The notes under the pieces: model-generated
The model's input: the letters and a program-made list of their open reading frames with translations, nothing else
The model's database searches: none
Told to the model about the DNA's origin: nothing
Source: Haemophilus influenzae
GTDB lineage: Bacteria; Pseudomonadota; Gammaproteobacteria; Enterobacterales; Pasteurellaceae
Assembly: GCF_900475755.1 (NCBI RefSeq)
Contig: NZ_LS483411.1
Coordinates: 1,426,001-1,490,000, forward strand
Direction: 5' to 3'
DNA: 64,000 bases
Position numbers and translations under genes: made by a program
Shown here: positions 45,120-55,512 of the stretch, piece by piece
Numbering within the stretch: the stretch's first letter is position 1
Layout: every line of letters begins with the position of its first letter

Positions 45120-45887
45120 ATGAAAAACACCGAAATTTTACTCACGATTAAACTTCAACAAGCACTTTTTATCGATCCAAAACGAGTACGTTTACTCAAA
45201 GAAATTCAACAATGCGGTTCGATAAATCAAGCAGCGAAAAATGCAAAAGTGAGCTATAAAAGTGCGTGGGATCATTTAGAAGCGATGAATAAAATCAGCC
45301 CTCGCCCATTGCTTGAACGAAATACAGGTGGAAAAAATGGCGGAGGCACGGCACTTACCACTTATGCAGAGCGTTTGCTACAGCTTTATGATTTATTAGA
45401 ACGTACGCAAGAACACGCTTTTCATATCCTACAAGATGAATCCGTGCCGTTAGATAGTTTGATCACGGCAACTGCACGTTTTTCTTTACAAAGTAGCGCA
45501 CGCAATCAATTTTTTGGGCGAGTGGCACAACAGAGAATTATTGACGCCCGTTGTGTCGTGGATGTGAATGTGCAAGGCTTGCCAACACCGTTGCAAGTTT
45601 CTATTACCACCAAAAGCTCGGCGCGTTTGAAACTGATTACAGAAAAAGAAGTGATGCTGATGTTCAAAGCACCTTGGGTAAAAATCAGTGAACAACCATT
45701 AGCAAATCAACCGAACCAGTTCCCCGTAAATATCAAATCACTTAATGAAGAAGAAGCCATCTTTCAATTTGCTGAAAGCGATATTGAATTTTGTGCCACC
45801 GTCCATCAGCCAAATCAATGGCAAATCGGACAACAGGTTTGGATTTATATTGACCAAGAGCAAATTATATTGGCAACGCTGGGGTAA
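45120..45887 (+). CDS. modE: molybdate-responsive regulator ModE
   Basis: 255 residues. The N-terminal LysR-like HTH has RVRLLKEIQQCGSINQAAKN and VSYKSAWDHLEAMNK, and the ModE signature ERNTGGKNGGGTALTTYAER. Two C-terminal Mop domains (about 125-190 and 195-255, NQFFGRVAQQRIIDARCVVD) bind molybdate. It represses modABC when molybdate is plentiful. Divergent from modA; followed by an inverted-repeat element before lsgF. Confidence 0.92.
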   Translation: MKNTEILLTIKLQQALFIDPKRVRLLKEIQQCGSINQAAKNAKVSYKSAWDHLEAMNKISPRPLLERNTGGKNGGGTALTTYAERLLQLYDLLERTQEHAFHILQDESVPLDSLITATARFSLQSSARNQFFGRVAQQRIIDARCVVDVNVQGLPTPLQVSITTKSSARLKLITEKEVMLMFKAPWVKISEQPLANQPNQFPVNIKSLNEEEAIFQFAESDIEFCATVHQPNQWQIGQQVWIYIDQEQIILATLG

Positions 45888-45902
45888 TTCCGATGTATAA
45901 CA

Positions 45903-46023
45903 CATAAATTTAATACTTATATTTTGCATTGAGAATTTTCACTTTAATATTATTATTTATCAGATTAGGTCTAATCTATTCTGCAAACATTCCAATACTC
46001 AATGCAAAATAATTAAATTTATG
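45903..46023. repeat. 121-bp inverted-repeat element between modE and lsgF
   Basis: Outer arms CATAAATTTAAT (45903-45914) and ATTAAATTTATG (46012-46023), and inner arms ATTTTGCATTGAG (45921-45933) and CTCAATGCAAAAT (45998-46010), pair over about 25 bp; the left arm has five extra bases. A small dyad GATTAG-gt-CTAATC lies in the middle. No ORF. It is placed between convergent genes, without a T-run. It could be a MITE-like insertion or a bidirectional RNA structure. Confidence 0.7.
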
Positions 46024-46118
46024 CCAATCTTTAAAAGAACATATTTATTGTTTTCTGAACTAAAATAACCTCAAATCAAACAAAATTTTAAATACTATAT
46101 TCAATTTCATCGGATTTC

Positions 46119-46922
46119 CTATTTACGTAAAAAAGTTTGATAAAGTTTTTTCAATAACGAGGTTGGCAATAAACGAGAACCAAAACGCAATGCGAAAGTA
46201 AATAATCCAGCTAACAATCCTTGAATACCCAAACGATATTTTAATTTGAACAAACGCCATTCTGCTTTGGCTTGATTGACGCCACGGCGGCGACTCACCA
46301 TGCCATTTCCGACTCGTGCATAAACTAAAATATCTGGCAAATTCGCCACATATAAACCTTGTGCGACAAGTTTTATCCACAAATAATAATCTTCTTGAAG
46401 ATCTTCATATCCACCACAATTAATGACCGCACTTTTTTGATATGCCACCGTCATATGATTGAATGGACAACGTTTTTGCGTGAATTTGATAATTTCTTGA
46501 GCCGACGTTGGCACATTACGATATGCCACAATATCATTTACATTTTCACCAAATTCAGCAATTTGCCCGCCAAAAATGATGGTTTCAGGATACTTTTCAA
46601 TAAACGCCACTTGCTTTTCAAAACGATCAGGCACGCAAATATCATCGGTATCCATACGGAAAACCCAGTCATAAGCACAATGCAATAAACCTTCGTTCAA
46701 GGCTTTGCCTAAGCCTCGATTTTGCGGCAATTTAACTAATTTTAATGGCAGTTTTGTTTCAAATTCTGTCACAACGGATTCTAATTCTGGTGTTACTACG
46801 CCATCAAAAACCAATACAATTTCATCTGCTTGACGAGTTTGTGCAACAAGACTTTCAAAACATTCACGCAAGAATTGAGGATTTTCCTTAATATATAAGG
46901 ACATTAGGACTGAAAATTTCAT
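46119..46922 (-). CDS. lsgF: LOS glycosyltransferase, GT2 family
   Basis: 267 residues. GT-A fold with FSVLMSLYIKENPQFLRECF at the start, EIVLVFDGVVTPELE near 35, and the metal-binding DxD in DWVFRMDTDDICVPDRFEKQ near 90. It is a cytoplasmic transferase adding a hexose to the lipooligosaccharide side chain. Last gene of the lsg operon. Acceptor not deducible. The lsg locus order is as I recall from H. influenzae. Confidence 0.85.
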   Translation of the reverse strand: MKFSVLMSLYIKENPQFLRECFESLVAQTRQADEIVLVFDGVVTPELESVVTEFETKLPLKLVKLPQNRGLGKALNEGLLHCAYDWVFRMDTDDICVPDRFEKQVAFIEKYPETIIFGGQIAEFGENVNDIVAYRNVPTSAQEIIKFTQKRCPFNHMTVAYQKSAVINCGGYEDLQEDYYLWIKLVAQGLYVANLPDILVYARVGNGMVSRRRGVNQAKAEWRLFKLKYRLGIQGLLAGLFTFALRFGSRLLPTSLLKKLYQTFLRK

Positions 46923-46936
46923 TTTATTTTACTTTC

Positions 46937-47818
46937 CTACATAAACCGTTTTAAATTAATGGCTAATTTTGGCGAAATTAAAATAACCAAAGTAATAATA
47001 AATTGCTTAATGCTTTTTGTTTTCTTAAAAATATCAAAATAATATTTTGCCGCTTTACGCGATAAATTCATGATATAGGGATAAGCCAAAATATAACTCG
47101 CATTAATATCAAAATTACGAGCTTGCTCTACCGTTTTCACATAATGCTCACGAATATAATCAATGGCTTTTTGCGTATTAGTAGTATCCGTAGACACACT
47201 TGAACGTTTAGTATGGAAAGTACAATAAGTCAGTGGTTCATTAATTTTATAAGGTTTAAAACTCGGCTCTTGTAGTAGTTTTAATAAGAAATCATAGTCT
47301 TCCAAAGAACGAAGTGCGGTGGATAATCCACCTATTTTTAGAAACATCTCTTTTTTAATTGCAACCATTGGCATGCCACCAATCTTATTGGCTAACAAAA
47401 TACGTTCTGTCGAGATTTCTTGCGGTTCAATCGGTTGAGTCACATAAGTAAACCCTTCATTGACCATTTCACACTTAGCTGGATGATAAATAAAATTAAT
47501 GTCTGGATTTTGCTCAATCACTTGTAATATTTTTTCACATTTTTCTGGCATAAACCGATCATCATCATCGAGAAAAAGCAACCAATCTCCCTTTGATGCA
47601 CGCGCACCAATATTGCGACTTTCCGCTGCACCTTGATTGGTTTCGTTGCGGATGACCTTTACCACAAATGGATAAGATTGTGTCACTTCAACGGGGTCTT
47701 TTGAGCAATCATCCACAATAATCACTTCAAAATTACTCGATGTTTGTTGAGTTAAACTTTCTAATAAAGCTGGCACTTCTGCTTTTCGATTATAAGAAGG
47801 CACAATAATGCTTAACAT
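46937..47818 (-). CDS. lsgE: LOS glycosyltransferase, GT2 family
   Basis: 293 residues. LSIIVPSYNRKAEVPALLES at the start, FEVIIVDDCSKDP near 34, and the DxD-type motif DWLLFLDDDDRFMPEKCEK near 84. The C-terminal 60 residues are basic (KAAKYYFDIFKKTKSIKQFI), perhaps a membrane-associating helix. Co-transcribed with lsgD (11 bp) and lsgF (14 bp). Sugar specificity unknown. Confidence 0.85.
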   Translation of the reverse strand: MLSIIVPSYNRKAEVPALLESLTQQTSSNFEVIIVDDCSKDPVEVTQSYPFVVKVIRNETNQGAAESRNIGARASKGDWLLFLDDDDRFMPEKCEKILQVIEQNPDINFIYHPAKCEMVNEGFTYVTQPIEPQEISTERILLANKIGGMPMVAIKKEMFLKIGGLSTALRSLEDYDFLLKLLQEPSFKPYKINEPLTYCTFHTKRSSVSTDTTNTQKAIDYIREHYVKTVEQARNFDINASYILAYPYIMNLSRKAAKYYFDIFKKTKSIKQFIITLVILISPKLAINLKRFM

Positions 47819-47829
47819 AATTCCCTCCT

Positions 47830-48603
47830 TTAATTAGCCAAATTTCTCTTAATCGCAAAGATTTTTTTCAATGGATATTTCATTAATTTTTTAAATAAAT
47901 TATTGGATAAAGATCCTCGAACACTTTCTAAATTGCTTATCAATACAGGATTTTCAATGACCATAAGAGGGCGAACCACTTTATTTTTTATATTAAAATC
48001 CTGTTCAAAGAGTAAAAAATCATCTGCTAACCAAAATGGTTTATTTTGAGAAATTTGCTGGATAAATCTTCTTGTGGCTGATTTTTTAATAAGATAGCCC
48101 ACCGTGCCAGCAAAATAACTTTTATAAGGAAAAGCGTAATTTACATTGCCTGTTTTTTTGCATAAAAAAGAAAAAGTTGTGGGATAATTAATTTCTAAAT
48201 CGTAATTATTAAAATCATTAATTTTGGACTGTCCAAGCAATATAATTTCAGCCTCAAGTTTTTCTGATAAAAGTGCGGTTAAATTTTGCTGAAAATTTGG
48301 GTGGAATAAAACATCATCTTCACAGACTAGTGCATAGCTATCTTCAGCGATTTCGTTGTCTTCAATAATTTTTTGGTACACAGAAAGATGGCTTAATGTA
48401 CAGCCAATTTCGCCCTTAGTGACATCACGACCATAATGTACTTTAAATTGTTCAATATTAAAAATATCAGCTAATTCATCCCAATCTTTTTGCATGGTAT
48501 TAATGGCAGAAAATACTTGGAAATCCTCAGTGTTTTTTTGAGAAAAGAATAATTCCCGACGTTGAATATCTTTATCTAAAGAGATCAAATATTTTTTTAA
48601 CAT
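47830..48603 (-). CDS. lsgD: LOS glycosyltransferase, GT25 family
   Basis: 257 residues from ATG 48603 with AAGGAA upstream; an earlier start would overlap lsgC further. GT25 features: [20 protein letters not shown] near the start, [20 protein letters not shown] near 63, and [15 protein letters not shown] near 88 with the EDD motif. Family members are usually beta-galactosyltransferases of LOS, like LgtB or Lic2A; this one probably adds galactose. No phase-variable tetranucleotide repeats are seen. Confidence 0.85.
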   Translation of the reverse strand: MLKKYLISLDKDIQRRELFFSQKNTEDFQVFSAINTMQKDWDELADIFNIEQFKVHYGRDVTKGEIGCTLSHLSVYQKIIEDNEIAEDSYALVCEDDVLFHPNFQQNLTALLSEKLEAEIILLGQSKINDFNNYDLEINYPTTFSFLCKKTGNVNYAFPYKSYFAGTVGYLIKKSATRRFIQQISQNKPFWLADDFLLFEQDFNIKNKVVRPLMVIENPVLISNLESVRGSLSNNLFKKLMKYPLKKIFAIKRNLAN

Positions 48604-48614
48604 AAAATTATTCC

Positions 48615-49676
48615 TTATAAAATCACTTTCCATTCTTCAATAATTTTCTCAATGCCATAATCTTCACTGATTACACGAGATTTTTCTGACATCTGTTGAT
48701 AAAGTTCAGGATTATTGATTAATAAATCTAAAGCATTAACCATTTCTTCAATATTATTTTTTTCACAAAGAAAACCATTTTTTTTATTTTCAACTAATTG
48801 CTTTACGCCTGATGAACAATTAAAGGCAACAATAGGTAAACCAAATGCCATCGCCTCAATAAGCACTAGAGGCAAGCCCTCTGTTTGTGAGGGTAAACAA
48901 TAAATTGAACTATTTTCATAATAAAAAGAAACATCATTAGTACGAGGAATAAAATTAACTAAATCTTCAATATCCAATGCTTTAGCAAGATTTTTTAAAT
49001 TATCTTCTTCCTCGCCAGAACCCACTATTTTTAAATTCCAATCTGGATATTTTTTTGCCAAAACTTGCCAGACTTTTAATAAATAATCAAAACCTTTATA
49101 AGAAAATAAATGCCCTACAGATAAAATGGTTTTATTTTCCCATTTTGCTAATTTATTCTTTGGCAAAAGCGTATTTGGATTAGCAATACTGATTATATTG
49201 TTCTTTTTAAATTTTTCTTGCCATAGTGTTTTTTCTGCTTCTGTCAATGTAACTATTTTATCGCAAGTTGTTACAGCTAAATATTTACCGAGTGTGCGAA
49301 CGAGACGATTTCCCGTAAAATTAAAAGAATAATGCTCCCATAAAATATGCTTTATATTTAAATTAACCAACGCCAAAGCAGAAAAAAGCATAATCGCACC
49401 ATCAACCACAATTAAGGTATCTAGCTGTAATTCTTTAACCCATTTTCTTAATTTTCTTGTAATAGAAAAATAATCTTTTTTCAATGAATAGGGCAATTTA
49501 TTCATTGCATAAATATTAATTTTTTCATCGACTTGGAAAAAAGGCTTATTACCACCAATGCTAATAAAATAAACATCATATCCCTGTTTAGCGAGAGCAT
49601 TGGCAACATTAATGGAAACGCGCTCCGTTCCCCCCGTACTTTCGATATTCATAATAAAGAAACCAATTTTTTTCAT
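48615..49676 (-). CDS. lsgC: LOS glycosyltransferase, GT4 family
   Basis: 353 residues, GT-B fold. The N terminus [20 protein letters not shown] has the glycine-rich acceptor loop; the C-terminal domain has [20 protein letters not shown] near 190 and the EX7E region [20 protein letters not shown] near 262. It follows lsgB by 1-4 bp. A retaining transferase; sugar unknown. Confidence 0.85.
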   Translation of the reverse strand: MKKIGFFIMNIESTGGTERVSINVANALAKQGYDVYFISIGGNKPFFQVDEKINIYAMNKLPYSLKKDYFSITRKLRKWVKELQLDTLIVVDGAIMLFSALALVNLNIKHILWEHYSFNFTGNRLVRTLGKYLAVTTCDKIVTLTEAEKTLWQEKFKKNNIISIANPNTLLPKNKLAKWENKTILSVGHLFSYKGFDYLLKVWQVLAKKYPDWNLKIVGSGEEEDNLKNLAKALDIEDLVNFIPRTNDVSFYYENSSIYCLPSQTEGLPLVLIEAMAFGLPIVAFNCSSGVKQLVENKKNGFLCEKNNIEEMVNALDLLINNPELYQQMSEKSRVISEDYGIEKIIEEWKVIL

Positions 49677-49677
49677 C

Positions 49678-50592
49678 TTAAATTTCCTTATAAATCGTTA
49701 ATCCAAGGTCTAGAAATGAATCGTAACAGAATTGCCATCTTGGAATACTCGTTCTAATAAAACGAATTTCTACATTAGGATGACTTAATAAATTAAATGC
49801 AACAGAACTGAAGAACGTGTAAATAATTACTTTTTTATTTGATAAATGTTTAAATACGTAATCTTCAAAAATTAATTCAGATTCAACATAATTTACCCCA
49901 TCCACTCGATAATCTTCTGCTGGATGAGGGAAATAATAGTCAAAAGGAATCTGATCTTTTAATTTTTTAATTAATGATACATTTTCCTCTTTTGTATTTA
50001 ACAATGGTTGCCCTATAAAAAATGAAACTTCGCCATCTATCTCACCATCTACTTTATTATCCCATAAGGAAATTGGTTCAATATTAGGAACAATATTTTT
50101 ATAATTAGGATAAACCGTATAATGTTTTTTTATTTTTTTAAATAATTTATGCACACTATATCTATCGCCAATAAAGACTTTAATCAGTTTATATTTAAAT
50201 GTATCAGGCTCTCTCAATAAATTAGGATGTGGAAAAATATTATCCGAGCCATCATCAAAGGTATAAAGCTCTTTAAATGAAACATGACTAAGATAAGTTT
50301 GTAGCCATAATGAATTAAGATTAGCGAGAAAAACCTTATCAAAACTTTTATACGTAATTTTATTCTTTAACTGACGCATTAATTTTAAGGAGTCAAAACC
50401 TTTTAGATCTTTTCCCGTATCAATATTTACAGCATTACAACAAACCTCCGCTAATTTACTCGCATACAAGGTTCTTTTTTTATCCCATACACCACCAAAC
50501 ATGACGCCAAAGAATTGCTCGTTAGGATGTAATTCAATGATTTTTCTCGCAATTAATACTTGCAATGGTGTGCAACAAAGAATAAGGTTCAT
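49678..50592 (-). CDS. lsgB: LOS sialyltransferase, GT52 family
   Basis: 304 residues. The N terminus [20 protein letters not shown] matches the Lst/LsgB family; [19 protein letters not shown] near 120 holds the DDG motif, and the late segment [20 protein letters not shown] holds the conserved serine pair. It transfers sialic acid from CMP-Neu5Ac to terminal galactose of LOS; the CMP-sialate synthase gene neuA lies 2.2 kb away. Its ATG overlaps the lsgA stop as ATGA. Confidence 0.85.
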   Translation of the reverse strand: MNLILCCTPLQVLIARKIIELHPNEQFFGVMFGGVWDKKRTLYASKLAEVCCNAVNIDTGKDLKGFDSLKLMRQLKNKITYKSFDKVFLANLNSLWLQTYLSHVSFKELYTFDDGSDNIFPHPNLLREPDTFKYKLIKVFIGDRYSVHKLFKKIKKHYTVYPNYKNIVPNIEPISLWDNKVDGEIDGEVSFFIGQPLLNTKEENVSLIKKLKDQIPFDYYFPHPAEDYRVDGVNYVESELIFEDYVFKHLSNKKVIIYTFFSSVAFNLLSHPNVEIRFIRTSIPRWQFCYDSFLDLGLTIYKEI

Positions 50593-51794
50593 AGGGTTTT
50601 ACTCACTTTAGATGTCATAAAATAAAGAATAGGAATAATGGAAAGCGAACCAATAATTCCAGCATAAGGGATATATTTAATTTCTGTAAAAGTTAAAGCC
50701 ACAAGGCTTGCCACATAAATTATTGTAGATAAAACGGAACATTGGGAAATCAGTTTATTTTTTCCATAATAGAAAAGATAATTAACTAAAATCAAATAAG
50801 GAATACTTAATGTGGTCGAAATTAAAAATAAAATAAAATAATATTTCGTTCCAACAAATTGGCTACCTAAAATCCAAACTAACACATCCTCAGGAATAAT
50901 CCACATTATTAAGGCAGGAATAGGTATCAGCAAAAAGGAAAATAACGCCCATTTATGTAATTGTTGAATTACTAATTTTTTTTGTTTCAAGGCTTCATAA
51001 AAATAGGGAATAATAGCTTTATTAAGTGCTTGAATTGCAATAGAAAAGATTAAAGCAAGTTGAGCCCCCATGGCATAAAGCCCTAAATCTGTTTCACTGA
51101 ATTTGTGATAAATAAAAATACGGTCTAACTGCCCTTTTAAGAAAAAACTTGCATAATGTAAAATAAGCGGTAATCCAAATCCTAAAATATAAAATAATGC
51201 GGATTGATAATGTTTAAATTGATATTTTTTAGATGTTGCACTCTTTCTGTAAAGAAAATAAGAAAAAAACCAAACGACTAAATTACTCAATAAAATTGCC
51301 AAAATTCTTTTTTCAACAAGGTCATTTTGATAATACTCGAGCAATGCGACGGTAAATACCGCACCAGTAACAGTGAGTGAAAATTGAATAAAAGCATAAG
51401 ACCAAGCCTTTTTCTGGCATTGTCTTACACTTAGCTGTACATTTAAAAAAGACTGAAAAATTGAGGAAAGTGCGGCATAAAATAATATTTCAGACTGAGC
51501 AATCCAACAACCCATTAAAATAATACTGCCAATTATCGTGGTATAAGCATAGCCAGTATTTACCACTAAATTTAATGAACGTTTTCCGTAAAAATAAAAA
51601 TAACGGGAAATTGCGCCCTCTTGAGTTAAAGAAACCACAATCAAAAATAAACTTAAAAAAGTTTGATAATAAGAAAGTGAGCCATACCCTTCTACGCCTA
51701 ATTTACGCGATAAATAAGGCAAAAGTAAAAAAGGAACTAACTTTGACGATAATTCCCCAACAAGGTAAATGACACTATCTTTAAAAACTTTCAT
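50589..51794 (-). CDS. lsgA: Wzx-like polysaccharide flippase
   Basis: 401 residues from ATG 51794 ([20 protein letters not shown]). About 12 membrane helices of the PST/MATE-like family; the N terminus with [20 protein letters not shown] is typical of O-unit flippases. It would move a lipid-linked saccharide across the inner membrane. Start of the lsg operon; lsgA-lsgB are overlapping. Low GC and A/T-rich codons, as in the rest of the locus. Confidence 0.85.
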   Translation of the reverse strand: MKVFKDSVIYLVGELSSKLVPFLLLPYLSRKLGVEGYGSLSYYQTFLSLFLIVVSLTQEGAISRYFYFYGKRSLNLVVNTGYAYTTIIGSIILMGCWIAQSEILFYAALSSIFQSFLNVQLSVRQCQKKAWSYAFIQFSLTVTGAVFTVALLEYYQNDLVEKRILAILLSNLVVWFFSYFLYRKSATSKKYQFKHYQSALFYILGFGLPLILHYASFFLKGQLDRIFIYHKFSETDLGLYAMGAQLALIFSIAIQALNKAIIPYFYEALKQKKLVIQQLHKWALFSFLLIPIPALIMWIIPEDVLVWILGSQFVGTKYYFILFLISTTLSIPYLILVNYLFYYGKNKLISQCSVLSTIIYVASLVALTFTEIKYIPYAGIIGSLSIIPILYFMTSKVSKTL

Positions 51795-51928
51795 AAATAT
51801 CACCGCACTTTTGATGAATTTAGGCGTTTGTTTATCAAAAAATAAGGGGGCTTATTTTAACAAAATCAACATGGACAAGCTATGACTAATCATTATAATG
51901 AAACCGCTCTATATCAAGGATCTTATCT

Positions 51929-52672
51929 ATGTTAGAACTAGGAAAACTTCTTACCGCACTTATCGCACCACCTTTTAATACCTTTGTATTACTTATTATT
52001 GCAGCGATTCTTTATCTTGTTCATTTCAAAAAATTAGCCAAATTTATTGCGCTTATCAGTTTCACTTGGCTTTATATCATAAGCACACCTTTTACTGGTT
52101 TATTGCTAACAGATAATGATGACACTCCAGCCCTTACCCTAGATGACTATAAACAAGCTCAAGCTATTGTCATATTAGGCGGTGGATCTTACCCAACCAA
52201 AGAACTGTATGCAGAAACAACTTCTGGCGCACCGCAACTAGAACGTTTACGTTATGCGGCATTTTTACAAAAAGAAACGGGCTTGCCTATTTTAACTACT
52301 GGCTATTCTTTGATAGGCATTTCTGAAGGCGACTTAATGGCAAAAGAACTTAACCAATTCTTTAATGTACCAACACAATGGATCGAAAATAAAGCCCGTA
52401 ATACGGAAGAAAATGCCAGTTTCACTAAAAATATTTTAGTTAAAGATCATATTCAAAAAATTATTTTAGTAACAAATCAATGGCATATGAAACGAGCCAA
52501 ATACCTTTTTGAAAAACAAGGATTTGATGTTTTTCCTGCTGCAGCGGCAAGCTATGGCAGCAAAAGAAATCTCTCTGCAAAATCTTTTATTCCTGACTTA
52601 GGCGCATTAAATAGCAATATGATTTTATTAAAAGAGTGGATTGGTTATTGGAAAGCCTATTACGTAGAATAA
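51929..52672 (+). CDS. DUF218 membrane protein, ElyC/YdcF-like
   Basis: 247 residues. Two N-terminal membrane helices (about 8-30 and 36-56) then the DUF218 domain: AQAIVILGGGSYPTKELYAE near 78, PILTTGYSLIGISEGDLMAK near 120 and ILVTNQWHMKRAKYLFEKQG near 173. In E. coli, ElyC affects lipid-carrier use and peptidoglycan assembly; the family may act on undecaprenyl-linked intermediates. Lies beside lsgA, which also uses lipid carriers. Name not certain. Confidence 0.8.
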   Translation: MLELGKLLTALIAPPFNTFVLLIIAAILYLVHFKKLAKFIALISFTWLYIISTPFTGLLLTDNDDTPALTLDDYKQAQAIVILGGGSYPTKELYAETTSGAPQLERLRYAAFLQKETGLPILTTGYSLIGISEGDLMAKELNQFFNVPTQWIENKARNTEENASFTKNILVKDHIQKIILVTNQWHMKRAKYLFEKQGFDVFPAAAASYGSKRNLSAKSFIPDLGALNSNMILLKEWIGYWKAYYVE

Positions 52673-52728
52673 TTTGCTTATAAAAATCCTCTTTTCTAAA
52701 TGTAAATAAACAAAATAGACATAAAAAA

Positions 52729-52745
52729 GACCGCAAAGTGCGGTC
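52729..52745. terminator. terminator of neuA
   Basis: GACCGC and GCGGTC form a 6-bp stem with an AAAGT loop flanked by A6 and a T7 run; the right arm contains an uptake signal core. It lies 8 bp past the neuA stop and also 57 bp past the elyC-like stop, so it can serve both convergent genes. Confidence 0.85.
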
Positions 52746-52752
52746 AATTTTT

Positions 52753-53439
<687 letters not shown>

Positions 53440-53541
53440 CTATGATAGAAATGCTAACTATTTTAGAACCTTTCCCTTGCTTTAGCAAAAACTAATCTTT
53501 AGTATGGCGACGCATTTTTGTTTAAAAAAAGAGGAAATAAA

Positions 53542-54204
53542 ATGACTCAACTTACTCGTGAACAAGTTCTGGAACTCTTCCATCAACGTAGCTCAACACG
53601 TTATTACGACCCAAACAAAAAAATTAGTGATGAAGATTTTGAATGTATTTTAGAGTGCGGTCGATTATCGCCGAGTTCTGTAGGCTCTGAACCTTGGAAA
53701 TATTTAGTGATTCAAAATAAAACCCTGCGCGAAAAAATTAAGCCTTTCAGTTGGGGAATGCTAAATCAGCTTGATAATTGCAGTCATCTTGTGGTAATTC
53801 TCGCGAAGAAAAATGCCCGTTATGACAGCCTATTTTTTGAGGATGTAATGGAGCGCAAAGGCTTGAACGCAGAGCAACAACAAGCTGCCCTCGCCAAATA
53901 TAAAACCTTTCAAGAAGAAGATATGAAATTACTCGAAAGCGACCGCACTTTATTTGATTGGTGCAGTAAACAAACTTATATCGCCCTTGCAAATATGCTC
54001 ACTGGCGCTGCCGCCCTTGGCATCGATTCTTGCCCAATTGAAGGTTTTCATTACGACAAAATGAATGAATGTCTCGCCGAAGAAGGATTATTTGATCCTC
54101 AAGAATATGCGGTTTCTGTCGCCGCAACCTTTGGTTACCGTTCACGCGATATTGCGAAAAAATCGCGTAAAGCGTTAGATGAAGTAGTGAGATGGGTGGA
54201 GTAA
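53542..54204 (+). CDS. nitroreductase family protein
   Basis: 220 residues from ATG 53542 (GGAAATAAA upstream); an upstream in-frame start is not supported. FMN-binding motif HQRSSTRYYDPNKKISDEDF near 13, RLSPSSVGSEPWKYLVIQN near 40, and ALGIDSCPIEGFHYDKMNE near 160. NAD(P)H-dependent, FMN-containing; substrate unknown (nitroaromatics or quinones by family). Convergent with mrp, with a shared terminator. Confidence 0.88.
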   Translation: MTQLTREQVLELFHQRSSTRYYDPNKKISDEDFECILECGRLSPSSVGSEPWKYLVIQNKTLREKIKPFSWGMLNQLDNCSHLVVILAKKNARYDSLFFEDVMERKGLNAEQQQAALAKYKTFQEEDMKLLESDRTLFDWCSKQTYIALANMLTGAAALGIDSCPIEGFHYDKMNECLAEEGLFDPQEYAVSVAATFGYRSRDIAKKSRKALDEVVRWVE

Positions 54205-54220
54205 AAATCCCATTAAAAAA

Positions 54221-54239
54221 GGGCTGCATATGCAGCCCT
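54221..54239. terminator. shared terminator of nitroreductase and mrp genes
   Basis: GGGCTGCATATGCAGCCC is a perfect palindrome, flanked by A6 and a T-rich tail TATCTTTTTTT. It sits between the two convergent stops. Confidence 0.92.
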
Positions 54240-54251
54240 ATCTTTTTTTGA

Positions 54252-55364
54252 TTATTTTACTTCTTTAAATAGAATCTCACTTGGGATTACGGAACCTTGC
54301 CAGTAAAGTTCTGTAGAGACTTTTTCTGCAAGTTGTAGGAATGCTTGTGAAATTTCATTTTCAGGCACTCGCACAACAGTTGGGTTGCCTGCATCTAAAT
54401 CTTCACGGATACGAATGTGTAAAGGAAGTTGAGCTAATACTTTCACATTGTATTTTTCAGCCATTTTCTCTGCACCGCCTGTGCCAAAAATCGCTTCATG
54501 GTGACCGCACTCGCTACAAATGTGCATAGACATATTTTCCACAATACCCAATACCGGCACGGATACTCGCTCAAACATTGAAATACCTTTCACAGCATCA
54601 AGCAGAGCAATATCTTGCGGAGTTGTCACTACCACTGCGCCAGTCACAGGAATTTGTTGTGATAAGGTAAGTTGAATATCGCCAGTGCCTGGGGGCATAT
54701 CGATAACAAGATAATCTAAACTATCCCATAAGGTTTCATTTAATAATTGGCTTAATGCGCTGCTCGCCATTGGGCCACGCCAAATTGTTGCGCTATCTTC
54801 ATTCATTAAAAAGCCAATGGAATTTGCAGATAAACCATGTGCTTTAATTGGGGTGATGTGTTGATTATCTGGCGAAGTTGGACGTTGATCCGCTGCGCCT
54901 AACATATGTGGAATAGAAGGCCCATAAATATCCGCGTCTAAAATTCCAACACGTGCCCCTTGTGCTTGTAATGCTAAAGCGAGATTAACGGAAACCGATG
55001 ATTTCCCTACGCCGCCTTTGCCAGAACTAACCGCAATAATATTTTTCACACCTTTTACGGCGGGTTGATTATTCGCACGTTTAAGTGTGGCGATTTGATA
55101 AGTCACCGCCCATTTAATTGCGTTGCAATCTGTTGTTTTCAATAACGAATCTGAAACCGCTTGTTTTAATTGTTCTGCACCTGAATTCCACGCAAAAGGT
55201 AATTGCAATTCAATGCGTAAAGTATCGCCGCCCTTTTCCACTTTTTTCAAAGTATTAAGCACAATCAGATCCTTTTGCAGGGTTGGATGTTGAAATTGTT
55301 GAATAATCTGCTGAACTTGATTTTGCTGCTCGGCAGTCAAATTATCAGAAAAGTAGGTTGCCAT
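54252..55364 (-). CDS. mrp: Mrp/NBP35-type iron-sulfur cluster carrier ATPase
   Basis: 370 residues from ATG 55364 (AGGAAG upstream); longer starts lack a ribosome site. The deviant Walker A is ISSGKGGVGKSS-type (AVSSGKGGVGKSSVSVNLAL near 113-132), with DADIYGPSIPHML after it and IDMPPGTGDIQLTLSQ near 220. The cluster-binding CxxC lies in MHICSECGHHEA near 292. An Fe-S scaffold or carrier. Divergent from metG. Confidence 0.95.
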   Translation of the reverse strand: MATYFSDNLTAEQQNQVQQIIQQFQHPTLQKDLIVLNTLKKVEKGGDTLRIELQLPFAWNSGAEQLKQAVSDSLLKTTDCNAIKWAVTYQIATLKRANNQPAVKGVKNIIAVSSGKGGVGKSSVSVNLALALQAQGARVGILDADIYGPSIPHMLGAADQRPTSPDNQHITPIKAHGLSANSIGFLMNEDSATIWRGPMASSALSQLLNETLWDSLDYLVIDMPPGTGDIQLTLSQQIPVTGAVVVTTPQDIALLDAVKGISMFERVSVPVLGIVENMSMHICSECGHHEAIFGTGGAEKMAEKYNVKVLAQLPLHIRIREDLDAGNPTVVRVPENEISQAFLQLAEKVSTELYWQGSVIPSEILFKEVK

Positions 55365-55512
55365 AATAACTTCCTGTTTAGTAGAGTAAATTTGTCGGGC
55401 ATATTTAATCACGGAAAGTGCGGTATGTTAAGTTAAAGTTTTTCAAACTAGAAAAAATCCCCTATTTAAAGTAAGATAAGCACAATTTTTGTATGCTAAA
55501 AAGAGAATAAAA

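Noticed and set aside
46119..51794. Tetranucleotide phase-variation repeats in the lsg genes
   Set aside because: I read the starts and coding regions and saw no run of CAAT, GCAA or similar repeats.
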